The notes beneath the pieces were generated by a model. That model was not told where the DNA came from. It made no database searches and was given only the letters and a program-made list of their open reading frames with translations. Below, one piece after another: positions 19,933-33,412 of a stretch of 64,000 bases of DNA (position 1 is the stretch's first letter; the number at the start of each line of letters is the position of its first letter). The DNA is from Triplophysa rosa (lineage: Eukaryota > Chordata > Actinopteri > Cypriniformes > Nemacheilidae), in assembly GCF_024868665.1 (NCBI RefSeq), contig NC_079906.1, forward strand, positions 13,330,807 to 13,394,806, read 5' to 3'. A program made the position numbers and the translations under genes.

Positions 19933-22900
19933 TCAAGATTGTCCATCACTTCTGTTAACTCTAAACAAAAAGAAACAGAGTCAACAACATTATGTTTATA
20001 TTATAACATTATTGGTAAGTTAAGAGAAAAAAGCATTTTCACAAGTAGACCCCGATATAAATGGACATACAGTGAGGCAAAAAAGGGGGACTGGACTTAC
20101 TCAGAGTCAGGTGACACTCCAGAGATGCTCTGAGAGGTTACAGAGAGAGGAGGCGGGGAAGGGGAGGGGCCTGCTGAGACTAGGTTAGGAGGCGGGGTTA
20201 AAACAGAGGAGCTGAAAGAGGCAAGTATAGAGGAAAGGATATCCAGATGTTCGCTAGAAGGTGGGCGACTAGATGGAGCTCCTGGTGCAGCTGCGGATGA
20301 AGGGTACCTACATGGGGGGGCGGAGTCTATGCGCCCACGACGAGAGGGCAGGGTTTCTTGGGGCTCCTCTGTGATTGGTGGAGGGGGTGAAGAGGGTGGG
20401 TGTGGCTCGGGGTGTGAGAGCTGTCGAGGCGGCAGGCTTCTCAACCACTCCCTGCACGGTTGCGCTCCGCCATTCGACTCCAGCTGCTCCCGAGACCGAC
20501 TGCTCATGAGAGCTCCTCCGAGGTGCTCTCTAGAGGCCTGTTGCCTTGTTAGAGTGTTGAGCTGTGTTCTCGAACCACTTAAAGAACCCTCCGTCCCCAT
20601 TAAACCTGTCAGGCCACCCCTTGCCATCAGATCTTCCCTGGAGCCATGGATGCTGTGAACGGGGCCCAGCCTCTCTCTGGATCCACCCAGGTGTTCGGCG
20701 CCGAGCTCGCGTCGTCGTGGCAACAGGTCAAGGTTTTCACGAGAGCGCTGGCGTCTGGCAAGCGAATCCAGGTGTTCGCGAGACGAGTATCGGGAAGTGG
20801 GTTGGGAAAGGGAGCCGGTGCCGGAATACATGCGGCCGTAGGAGGCGGCCGGGACGCCCCGGTGACCCAACGTGGAGGTCCTGTACCAAGACATCTCGCT
20901 GGGAGCACGACCCACGGCAGAGAGACCTTGCAGAGCAGGTGGGCATCCCAGACGATTCTTTAGGATTCCTGGGGAAAAAATTAAGTTTAGGATTACTGTG
21001 AATTACTAGCTAAAATATGTTAAGATACATAAAAAGCAGACTTACCCTTGCGGTGTCTGTGTGTAAGCCCGTTTTCATCCCCACTGGTCAGCGCTGCTTC
21101 CTGCTGGTTATTATTAGCTGCATCCTTGCTGTAGTCTCCCCCCAGGCGGCGCTCCGAGCCCCATTTCTGTAGCGAGTGAGCCTCACAGCCCTCCAGCGCT
21201 GGCCAATAGGTGAGCAGATCATTGCCATCCAGCTCTGACACATAAACAGTTCCATACACTAACAGTTGGGTATCACAAAAGCCAAAGCTGCTGTAGTTCA
21301 TGGCATCAATACCCAAAACAACATGTCTCATTCCAATTAGTTTATCATTTTTGGGCATTAGCAAAGGTAACTCACACAAGGGACAGTTCACCCAAAAATG
21401 TCATCAGTTACTCACCCTCGAGTTGTTCCAAATCTGTATAAATTTCTTTGTTCTGATGAACACAAAGAAAGATATTTGGAAGAATCTTTGTAACCAAACA
21501 GATCTTGGCCACAATTGACAACCATAGTTACAATGGTAGTCAACAGTGCCCCAGAACTGTTTGTTTTCCGACATTCTTCAAAATATCTTATTTTGTGGTC
21601 AACAAAACAAAAAAATGTATAAAGCTGTTTTTTCCTGCTATGGTAGTCAATGGTGGCCAAGAACTGTTTGGTTACAAGCATTTTTCCAAATATCTTTCTC
21701 TGTGTTCATAACAACAAAGAAATTTATACAGACTTTGAATAATTTGAGGGTGAGTAAATGAAGACAGAATTTTCATATTGGGTGAACTGTTCTTTTAAGA
21801 CAATTATGAGGTCGTGCATTAAAATATAAAAATATTGTGCATATTCATTAGCTATTTAAAATTACAGTGCAATAATAAAATTTGTGCTGGAAACATGACA
21901 AATAAAATGATTACGACTTAAAGTGATAGTTCGCCCCAAAATAAAAATTCTGTCATCATTTACTCACCCTCTTGTCAATTCAAACCTACAAGGATGATAA
22001 TAGTACCTTTTCCACCATTGTGCGCTGGTTCTGTGAGCAAACGCTCACGGTGAGCGGTACGCTTGAAGCGCCGATGGATGCGTCCACGCAGGCGAACGTT
22101 GTCCTCGCTCTCAGAAGACGGGATGGACAGACTTCTCTCCTCCTCCAATGAGAGATCAGAATCAGAGTCTGAATCCTCACCTGAGAGAAAGACATACAGA
22201 CAAAGAGAATGAGGGACAAGAAAAGATTCAGAATACATATTTCTGACAGAGTTATCAAAACAGATGTGCCCAACAGCAAACAAAAACAAATAAGGAGTGT
22301 AATTGTTGTGTATGTGTGTATACATACAGGCATGCAGGTTATTGTGTGTTAGTGTACCTCCGTTGCGGTGGAACATAGCCACATCCAGATCAGTGGCCCC
22401 TGTGTGTGCTAGAGTGTGTTCTAGAGCCTGCCGGGCCAAGAGATTCTCCCTGAGAAACACACATGAATAATACATTAGCTTTCAAGCTTTTAGTTTTTCA
22501 ATTTACAACAATGCACACAGATTCAGTGTTTTAACTTAGAACAATGCACACTGTGCCTGCCTGTAGATTTGGGAATGGACGATAGGGACATGACAATTTA
22601 AATAATAAATGAAAAGCTATTTCTGGGCTGCTTTAATAGCAAACAAGCCGAAGTAGTTTCTTGTCACGATCACTACCACAGAGAGTATGCATAACTGTCT
22701 CTTGTATTTGTGTTGTAAATAACGGTTGCAATAACAGCAAGAAGCTGTATTAAGCATTTATCTAAATAAAAATGATTTCATATTTCACTTATGTAGCTGT
22801 TACCGTGCTTTTCTGTGTGTTAATCCATACAAATCTTCATATGCAATGTAAAATATGCTATTTACTTTATGTTCACAGACCTTGCACTGCTGACCGATGA

Positions 22901-22978
22901 GATGGTTGAAGTTCCGAGTGTGATACGGTGTAATCCACTCTGCTCCAGCAGGGAGGCGCTGTTGTATGGGTTTTGGCC
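19933..22978 (-). CDS. celsr3: celsr3 exons for the cytoplasmic tail, including a 28-nt last coding exon
   Basis: Exons 31-36. The tail has the CELSR3 landmarks [96 protein letters not shown] and repeated SRE(H/N/Q)L motifs. Exon 35 reads SPDSE and then TAA, but that TAA is inside a perfect GTAAGT donor (20100-20095). Splicing it to the acceptor at 19962-19961 replaces the stop with VNRSDGQS and a TGA at 19935-19933. That matches my memory of the human CELSR3 end (SPDSEVPRSEGHS), so I take the spliced form as the main product. A 17-residue segment of the human tail (SGRTQDQDSQ...) between exons 31 and 32 was not found; exon 31 uses a weak GTCTGT donor. Confidence 0.85.
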
Positions 22979-25900
22979 CTGCACACATAAATCAGGTTAG
23001 AAAGTCAGATGCTTATCATCCCTTTATGAGGGCAAATATGGGTTTAAGTTCCATGTGTGAGGTGTGGGTCATGTTTGTGTTCACTAACCGTAATCTGTGG
23101 GGGTCTTGCAGGTTCCTCACTGGGGCTTTTCTTGCCCAGGCAGGCCAGTTTCCAAGCCTCCTGCACCTCTGAGTTCAGCAGTGTGAACACCAAAAACACG
23201 GCCAAACCCTAAAACACACGCACACTTTCTTTAATACACTGTAAGAGAATAATTGCATTAGACTGTCTATGACCAATTAAGGACTGGTTCACCTTCAAAA
23301 TAAAAATTATGTCATCATTTACTCACCCTCTTGTCATTTCAAACCTGTATGACTTTCTTTCTTACGCAGAACACAAAAGAAGATGTTTTGAAGAATGTTG
23401 TTAACATTCTATTGTAACAAATGCAAGTGAATAGGGGGCTGTGCTGTTCTGTTACCGTCATTTTTCAAAATATCTTTGAAGGTGAACTACTCCTTTAACA
23501 AACTTTATTGTAATTTGTTAATTGTATGTTTCTTGTGTATTACTGGCAGAAGAGCAGACCATTTATAAGTGATGTCCTACACAAACTATACAATAAAATG
23601 ATGCACTATATACAATATATATATATACTTAAATACACTTACTTGTACACAACAGAGGACAATGAACATATAGTGGAATGCCAGGACACTGTTGTTAACA
23701 GCCATCAGACCAAATAACCAAACGCATGTACTCAACAACAACAAGAGGAAGGCACTGCGGATAGTAGAACTATGGGAAGGAATAGGAGGAATGAATGTAA
23801 AATAAATAGTATAAATGAAAAGTCATTATTACAGTTTGACAATCTTTGGCAGCAGTATTTCTGGTGAAGATGTGATCATTGTAAAATGACTAGAATGAAT
23901 ATTACACACTAAAGGAGTAGTTCTCCCAAAATATGGTCCCCATTGACTTACCATCGTAGGAATAAAAATGACTACGGTCAAGTCAACGGGGACCATTTTG
24001 GGTTGAACTATTCCTTTAAATTCCTACACAACACATACATTAGCAGTACATTTAGTCAAAGCACTCATGCATGTTGAACTCACATCACGGGCAGCTTCTT
24101 AATCTCCTTCTGAGTGGGGTTACATGTCATACGCAGGACCGTTAAAAACATTCCACCATTCAACTGTGAAAGAGACTATGAGTTATCAACTCGCACCAAC
24201 ATTACTGTAGTGAACTGTACCGTAACTGTATGTAACCCATGCACACACACACACAAACACACACACACAAATGTAATACCAGTATGACGACGCTAACTGG
24301 TCCCGCAAAGCTCCACATGAGCTTATCATACATTGAGATCCAACAGAAATCTGGGTTTCCGTATCCCTCAGGATCCAACCCCACCGCCAAGCCTGCAATG
24401 CACACACACGTCATACACATGCCTACACAAACACCATTTATATTTGTGTGTTGTGTGCACATACCTGTAATGATAGCGGGAACTCCCCAGCCAATAGCAT
24501 AGTAGAATCTCATGGCACCGTAGTTGATGTTTCTTACTTCTGTCTGCATGCGGTAAATATGCAGAGCCTCCACAAACAGCCATGCAAAAGCCGACATGAA
24601 GAAATAATGGAGGAGGATGGCAACCACCGTGCACAGGAACTGCACCAGAGAACAATTACTCAGAATATAAAACATATTAGCAGAAACATAATATATATCA
24701 TAACACTATATAATGTAACATACAGTACTGAGAGCTCAATGACCTGTGGTGCTCATTCAGGTGCTGAGAGTTCAAATTCAGCTCGCATGTTCCAATCCCA
24801 TTCCCTATCTCTTCTTCTTGTGATTTCTTTGCGATTTTAAAAAGTATACATAAAAATAGCAAAAGGCCAAAAAAATTGATTCTAAAAACTAAATCAATAG
24901 ACCAAAGCAAAAGTAAATTATGAATGAACCCACACATGCACATCCCAGCACAGCAGTTGAAATTAATGAACTCGGCAGTAACAGGCTTTTAGTGTGAGTG
25001 GTTTGCACTCAGGAGAATATTGTCTGTTATAGATGATGTTAACCTGCTTTGGAAAGAGAGACGTGTGTGTGAATCTGTCTGAGGAGGCAGAGAGAGAGAG
25101 AGTTTTTAAATAAAGCCTAAGTCTCAGCTCCCAGTGAGGTTTAAGTGGCTTTACTACCACATTGTGCTAATGGCTGTAATGTCAGGTTCTGAATGACACA
25201 AGTCATATCTAAGCTGCCTGGTACTTAATCCCGACAATAACCAAGCTTCCTAGAGAGTTATTCATAATCTTCAGTGCCCGCTGTTACACTTGACTTGAGT
25301 ATACAGTGGGATAAAAAAGGTGTGTGAATGTATTATTTAAACCATCTTTTCCCTAAGAAACAGACCACTGTAAGACCTTGAAGATTTTAAAATGAATAGT
25401 TGGATTTTTTAATAAGAAATGTGGCAGATTCTGTACCGTCTCTAAGATACAAATAAAATGTAAATGCATTTGTGACATTAACCATGTTAATTTATGGTAC
25501 AAATAGTCAGATTTTCTTGTTTGCTCTGAAGCACACATTGTGCTCTTCAAAATGTATACTGTAAGTCAACAAGAAACAGAAGTTGCAATCGTGTTTTTCC
25601 GTATTGTGACATACTGTATACCCAAGTGAAATAGTTTCTGAAATGAACAGGATTTGATTTCGTCCTTCATTGATTGAATTGATAAATGGGTAGTTGACAA
25701 GTAAACCGTACCATGTGTCCTATGGTGTGAAAGCAAAAATTTAGAAAAAAATCTGTTAATAATATATTTTTTATATTATTTATATTTATAATATAAAATA
25801 GCATAAGAGAGATTTATCTTCATTGTTAGTTTTTTCCTAATTTTTGCAACGTCACACATGTGCAGTTTATTTGTCACTTACCCATATATTCAACATTTCA

Positions 25901-28900
25901 ATCAATTTCTATGCTGATTTTTTTTATTTTTATTAATATTATCAATGACTTTTATTGCTAATTAATAATACAAATCAGAAAGATTTTCATTTTTGGACTT
26001 CATTATAATAATCTCCTTTGTGCTGAATGTAGATTGTATGATGTACTGTGCATGTGTTACAGTGTTGTTTCTTCACACCCGCCCACAGTTTCTTTGTCTC
26101 CTTCACAAGCCCACACGCACGCACACACACACACGTTTTTTTTTTCTGACCTGTTGTTCCGTCTGGTTGATGCCCAGCAGGTATGTGAGGTGTGACAGTA
26201 GAGTAGCAGCGGCCATGTTGGAGTGAATACTGCGTGTGTTCGATTTCAATCCTCTCAGACATGACAAAACCACCACCGTTAGCAACAACGCCGCCATGGA
26301 AACTGAGAGTGAGGAGTACGTTACTATGGCGAGTGTCTCCAGGTCACCCTCCAACTGCTGCTCGGCAAACAGAGAGAAAACGCTTGGTGAATAATAACAT
26401 TAAATGACTAATTAATTGTGAACAATACATGTCTTTTTGTGTGTTATCTGCATGTGGTATGTGATGTGTGTATGTTACCTCTCTTTGTGAACTATCCATA
26501 AGCACTCCAAAGGTTCCCAGTCTGTGACACTGGCAACGGACATGTGATGTGTTTCTATAGACCACGCTGCAGTCTCTCACAGTCCAGCAGCCTCCCACTG
26601 ATACACTATACACACAAAAACACATTCAGAAAACTATTTTGTCATTCTCATTCCAAACCTGTATGACTGCAAAACACAAAAGAAGATATTGTCAAGAATG
26701 TTCGTAACCAAACATCAGAGGCACTATTGACTTCTCAGAGGTTTTGTGTCCATACAATAGAATGGGTGACACTATATTATATAAATATATATTATATAAA
26801 TATATCATATTTTCTGAACATAAAATTTAAAAATATCTTTATTTAATTTATTAAAATATTTTTATCTTGAATCTGGGTAGTTGTTTTTTGCAAAAATACT
26901 ATATTTCAAACAAAATATAGCTGAGAAAATTGTGTTTTTGTCAAAGACTTTGTCATTCAGATCAGATTCAGAACAATGATCAAAACATGGTATATTTGCT
27001 GCTTTTGGATCTGTAGATGCTGTACTTTTTCAGAACATGTGTAACAGCACTCCCTATTATATAACAGTGAAAACCTGGACTGCAGGAAAGCATTTTCTTA
27101 TGAATGATGCAAAATCACATTAATGGCCAAAAGAGTTAAAATGACTATTACTATAAATGACTATAAATGGTCTATAAACGTAGGTCCAACAATATGTACA
27201 TTTAATACAAATTTTAAAATGCACATGTGTGTACGTCGAAGGACATTAAACACTGAGAACCTCCAGTTCAATGGGAACCCCTGAACTTACGGGCTGCTGT
27301 GATTCCACTGTACACACAGCGGTTTACTGCGATTGCTAGTTTCCAGAAGACGAAACTCCAGCAGTATTGGTGTGTCCAGAAAGCCCTCCACAAACGTCTG
27401 ATTGTTATATACAGACACACTCACTACCGGGGAGTTCAACACGGGGTGTCTAGGTAACCTGCAGGAAAGAGACATACGTGCACAAATTCAGACATCACAT
27501 GTGATCTGTGGAGTATATTTATCTGAGATGTACACAAAGACGCTCTCACACCTGACGCCACGGCGGTCTGTGTGATATTTTGGGGGGAGTGCAGCTCCCA
27601 GGCTTCGATAGATAAGCATGATGACGATGGTGACAGGGGCCTCTTGTAATGCCATTGAACGTCGTGCTGCTGTCGCTTCGACCGTCTGATTGGCCAACAG
27701 GTTTACAGGGCTGGCTGGAGACGGAGCTGAAACTACAGGTTAGAGCCTTACGCTTTAGTTAAGTCACAGACAAACCAAAAAGGAATGTTTAGGGGTGTGT
27801 GTAACTTACAAAGGTTGCGTTGTGGCACTAATGCAGTAGGGGGCAGCACAACATGCGTGTGAGCATCCCAAAGCGCTTGACCTCGAAACAGAGTGCTGTG
27901 ATAACGTGGAAACCGTCGCCGCACATGAGTATGGTTGTCAACGCGATCCAGAGTCATGACTGCAACACAAACACACACACGGTGTAAACTTCCTGCTTTT
28001 TATAGCACAGATTTAGTGCTTATGAAACAGCAGGTGGTGGTCTCAGGTGCATCTACACATTTATCTTTTTCAGCTTTATTGCACACTCAGGTGTTTCAGA
28101 CTTCGCTGTAACTGGGAAAAAGGAGGAATAGGTGGTCTTTAACGGGACAATGTTGCCATGACAACGATCTGGGAGCTGATTTTGACACTTCTGTTTTTCA
28201 CATTTGATCAATACAGATTTACAGTGTGCATCCAGAATATTAAACTTGAACAGATCAATTGCTTTCAAAGAGCAAGAAATCAGATTTCTTTAATGTCGTG
28301 GTGTACCCTCAAAAACATGACTGGTTAGAAGACAAGCTGAAGACAACAATTTCATATTTTCTGGAAAAACAAGATACTCGATTGAATACTTTACCCTTTA
28401 GTGTTGCTTCAGAAAAATGACATTGTTTACATTCTATTTGTTTTAATTTTGTGCTGTTGAATAATTGTCTCATCCAAAACTGTGGAAACTGCAATAAGAA
28501 ACCGCATAGTGTGTTTTTTGTGTATAGATGCTGACCGATATTTGGAGCAACGAGTGCCACGGGATTGAGGTAGGTATGTTTCATGTTCTGGGCAAGCGTA
28601 CGGGCGTACTGCTCCAACAGATCAGCCAATCCCGACGCTCCGCTCTGACCGGAACTTTGAGCCCTCCACAACGTGGCGCAGCCAGGACCCAACAAAACAC
28701 TAGAACCCTGTAACACATTCTGAGAGAGAGAGGTAAAGAATGGCATCAGAGAGAGAGAGAAAAGTATAAGAAGTTAATAAAGAATTCTCATTAAGATCAA
28801 TTCAATTTGAATCACAAATATCCTGCTATTCATCAGCTCCCTGAGGCAATACACACCTCGTTGAAATGTGCATCCTGAGTGGCTGTCAAACCGAAGCCTG

Positions 28901-31900
28901 ACTGGAGGCTCTCAAAGGTCAGGAGGCGGGACAACAGGCGCTCGGCGATCTGAAGGTCGTTGCCATAGAGACGGGTTGTTACCTCTGTGACATCCCGAAG
29001 CTGATGGGCCAGTTTTTTCTCGATGATGGTGCTGAGCTCTGTCTCGTTTCTCTCCAGTGCCTCCAGCTACGCAAGGGTTATGTAATGGAGACAAGCATGT
29101 CTTCTACTGTATACATGACTTGGCAAAGTTGTGGGCATTTGATTATTGTTTAAACAAGTACAGTTTTGCTCATAAGATGCCACACCCCTGGATGTTAATC
29201 ATCAAAAAATGTAATAAGGGGGAAGCGAATGTTTTTTATTCAGTAATGCCCTTTTCAAGCTGTTTGACATAACAGATGTGTACACATAAGTACAAGTTCA
29301 CAAGACAAGTTACAAGGGCATCTAAACGTTTAAACAGGATAATTTGTGCTTTTGCCTTGAAGAATACATACATATACAATACGTGGCATGCATCCTCCTC
29401 AGGGGAGTAACAGATTGTAAAAGCTATTTCGTTTTTTAAGATAAACATCATACAGATTTCATGGCTAATGACTGAAAGTTGGTTTTAGTTCTAGGGGAGC
29501 TGAATTTATTGGCACAGGGTGTGAACAAATCTGCAAGTGTATGTAGTTTCTTACAGCAGTGTTCAGCTCCACAAACGGAGGAGAGGTGCAGTTGTACAGA
29601 TCAGGATCCAGCCAGCCTCTATCTCCATCACAGTGACGAATTGCAGTTCCTTCAGGATGAATTGAAGAATCAGGTGGATGGATTTAAAAAAAGGGTGATG
29701 CAAATGGAGAGAAATGAGGATGCACACTCACCCACTGATCCTTTAGGACACGGAACAGCTGTAGGCAGATTGAACTTCGTTCTGGGCCACCAGATTCCTG
29801 ATGTTATGGTCTTAGGACAACCATCATAGATCACTGAAAAAAGAGAGGTGCGAGTATGAGAAACAGGATCGTATGATCAACTGTTGATGGATGGGTGGAT
29901 GGATGGACACAGAATTCTTAGTTTTGTTTTCAGTTTTATTGTAGTTTTAGTAATATTTTGAATTAGCTCTTATTTTTATTTTTTTATTGTAATTTTATTT
30001 TTTTAAATTTTTGTTGTGCTTTTGACATTTATTATGTTGTTTTATAAGATTCATTTATTTTAGTTTTTCTTTTTTTTCCAGTTAATAATTTTAGTGTCTC
30101 GACGTAAGCGTATTTCAGTTGCTGAAGCAACATTTCTAATTTTCCTTTTTTAAAATAATTTTATTTTACTTTACTTTATTTTATTGAAAATAATATTTAG
30201 GCCAATATTTTATTTAATTTCAAGAAAAGTGTTTTAATAGTTGTAGTAAACTATAACAACTTTGGATGGACGCTCACCTTCACAGCCTGTTTGTGTGACT
30301 TCAGCAAACGGGTTGTCACACATGTTGCACTGTTGGCCAATCACGCCGGGTCTGCACTGGCACTGGCCGCTCTCAGGGTCACATGACCTTGAGAATGAAC
30401 CCACTGGGTAGCAGTCACATGGCAGACAGATGTCGCTGCCCCGCCGTCGGTAATGAAACTCCTGATACATACACACAAAAAACAGACATTAAACATTCAC
30501 ATAATATATTTGAAACATAATAACTAATCTTAGCTGCTACCGTTTCTACAATAATACATGAAGGAATTAATTTAACTTAACTGGATATTTCAGGATAAAG
30601 CCTGATAGGTTCATATGTTTGTGTTTTCCATTGGGAGCAGTGCAATATAGTGGAAATAATGAACAGGCCTGATGTAGTAAAGCGTGGGGTGAGTAATGCT
30701 TTATTTTACAACAGCACCCCAGAGTGAGCGGCATCATCTTAATTACACTTAAACATGCACCCACACATAAACAAACCAATTACTGCCTCCCAGACCAGCT
30801 ATACTTCCAAGCACAACCTAAGTGAACACATGGGAATTTAAGGCAGGGGTCAGGTCTGTGGTCTGGCATTTCATGCATGTGCTGGAACATATTCACGGAT
30901 GCAAATTGTGTGTTTTAAATTTTAAATTCACCCAGCCTTTCTTGAGGTGGTCTGAATGCTTAGCGACTGTTTTCACTCTCCAGAAACTCTGAGATTGACA
31001 GGAACAGCAAGTTTTCTAAGGACACATTTTGAAGAGCCTCAGGCACAATGTGTTTGAGCGGCACCTGGTTGTTGGTGCTGATTTTGCATTTGTGTTCTGA
31101 CTGCTGATCCAGTTAGTAAAACACTTGCAATACCAGTGCATTTTCAGTCTCATGTCAAGATGTGTGTAGACAGGTTTGAATACATATCAGAAATTCAGAT
31201 TACAGGTTAAGGTACAAAAAATTGGGATTAAACGTCTTTGGGTTGAAGGGATGACTGTATTATTGTATGATTTGACTGTTAAACATTGCTGATCTGAACC
31301 CAAGTATACATCAGAAAAGTTTTAGGATTTAATCTTATCAATGATTTGATAAATACAGTATATTGTTGTGTTTAGGCTGCAGTGAGAATGTGGTAAAATA
31401 TGGTAGCCATTGCTAACTGCACATTGTCGCTGGTGTGAAGTGAGCAGATTTGCAATTTCAAATCATTCTCTGTGGAAGATGAACATCAAATTTGTGTGGG
31501 GGACTATGGGATTGACAGCTGAATAAAAGAGGAGAGCCCAAAAAATAGGTCCTTAACTTTATGCAAATAACACTATGTGGCAGCCAATCTGCTGTGAGAT
31601 GAAGGCAGTGATGTATGCATCATGCGTTTCAACATCAGGCAACAGTTCTGGAGTTTCTCGTACATTCAATGTTAATGTCACATTCATATCTATTACTATA
31701 ATAACCGTAGATTTTAAATCCAGCTTGCAGGCTTTATTGTGGCTGGTTAACACACACACGATAATTTTTATAAAACGGTCAGTTCTGGTCCTTGATTCTG
31801 ATTGGCTGAGCGGAGTTCTAAGCCGTTATAAAATACCCCAATAACCCACTGCTTCTTGGGGCTTATTGCTTTAACACACTCCAGTCATTCAAAACACATT

Positions 31901-32355
31901 CATCCTATATCCTTTATATTTATAGCGGTTTTATTGGTCATTTTATTAAAAGCACAACCATACTTTTGTACATTTTACTGATAGACTCAAAGCGACACCC
32001 TCTGAAATGTTAAGCATTACTGAGCAGAGGCAGATTACGAAGTCTGCTAAAATGCTGCTCCCAGAGTCATTTTATCTGCTTACACATACTGTAACAGAGA
32101 CAGATTTCTCAGTTATTAATTTGTTATTAATTTGCCTGATATTTCAAGTAAATCACTTACAACATACAGGTGTGTGTGTGTACCTTGCAGTGACAATGTC
32201 CAGTAGTCTTATTGCAGTCTGTGTCAAAGCCTTTACTGGCATCACAGTGGCAGGGTCCACATGTTGGGGTCCCCCACCAACCATGAGGGCACTGCTGTTC
32301 AACCCTAGAAACACAAACACAGAGTTTATCTCTCTATCTAGGACATATCAGACAG

Positions 32356-32405
<50 letters not shown>

Positions 32406-33363
32406 TGAGCCGATAAAAAGGGCCAGATGATATTACTGTTGTGAAGGATTTGGCCGAGCGTGTATGTGTTTGAGGTAGGGGTTGAATTAAGGTCACATCG
32501 GCAAACTCAATTCTACTTTAAACCATCGAAAGGCCATACCTTAACCATAGCAACACACGGCTAAACAGAACAAATGCATTACTAACATGAACACAAGTCC
32601 TGCCATATACGTACTGTATGTCCAAGTTTAACACTGTGACCAAAAAGCCTCTACACAAACTCAATCATAAATCTGAATGTATCAACAACGTCCTGATATA
32701 TTTGTTCATCAACTTATTAAAGCTTCAACTATAAATCACAATTACAGTTCTAACTACAAGCTACAGGACACATGTAGGCAGACTGGTTTTGTATGTGTGT
32801 AGCGTGTACCTGTGTTGGCAGTACTGTCCGTAGTGACTGTCCTCACAGTCACAGATGTATCCGTGAGATGAGCTGGGCTTCCTGTGACACTTCGCTTGAT
32901 TTTCACATGGGTTCAGTTTACATGCATCCACACAGCTCTTACCATAGAATCCTATTACACAACAACATAGAAACCATTACAGCAAAGCACAGAGGCCTGT
33001 ATGCATTTCAAAGACACGGAATCTTTAATCTGTTTGTCCAAAAAAAGGAAGACCCAGTGAATGTTTTAGCTGCAATGGAGTCTCAAGTATAATGAATTAA
33101 AAATGTGACAATGTATTTTGTAACGGACATTCTTTTGATTTAATAATTTCCAAAAGTGAAGTGTAAAATTAATCCATAACAGAAGATGCAGTAATTGCAT
33201 GTGTGCTTCATACACCTCACATACACATTTATATTCAAAGTAATACATTTCTCTCTCCACTCTAACTCACAATACAAGAGCATAGCCTTGATCTCTCCAT
33301 CGCTAGATTCATAGAAAAGCCTCCATCTGCACGACAACTGATCAAAAGATACAGTAAACCCAT

Positions 33364-33412
<49 letters not shown>

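Noticed and set aside
20097..20099. TAA as the definitive celsr3 stop
   Set aside because: It lies inside a consensus donor, and the spliced continuation matches the remembered vertebrate C-terminus better; retained only as a possible alternative end.
20329..21001. Plus-strand frames opposite celsr3 exon 35
   Set aside because: They are the antisense of the conserved, GC-rich celsr3 tail and have no start context, splice logic or family resemblance.
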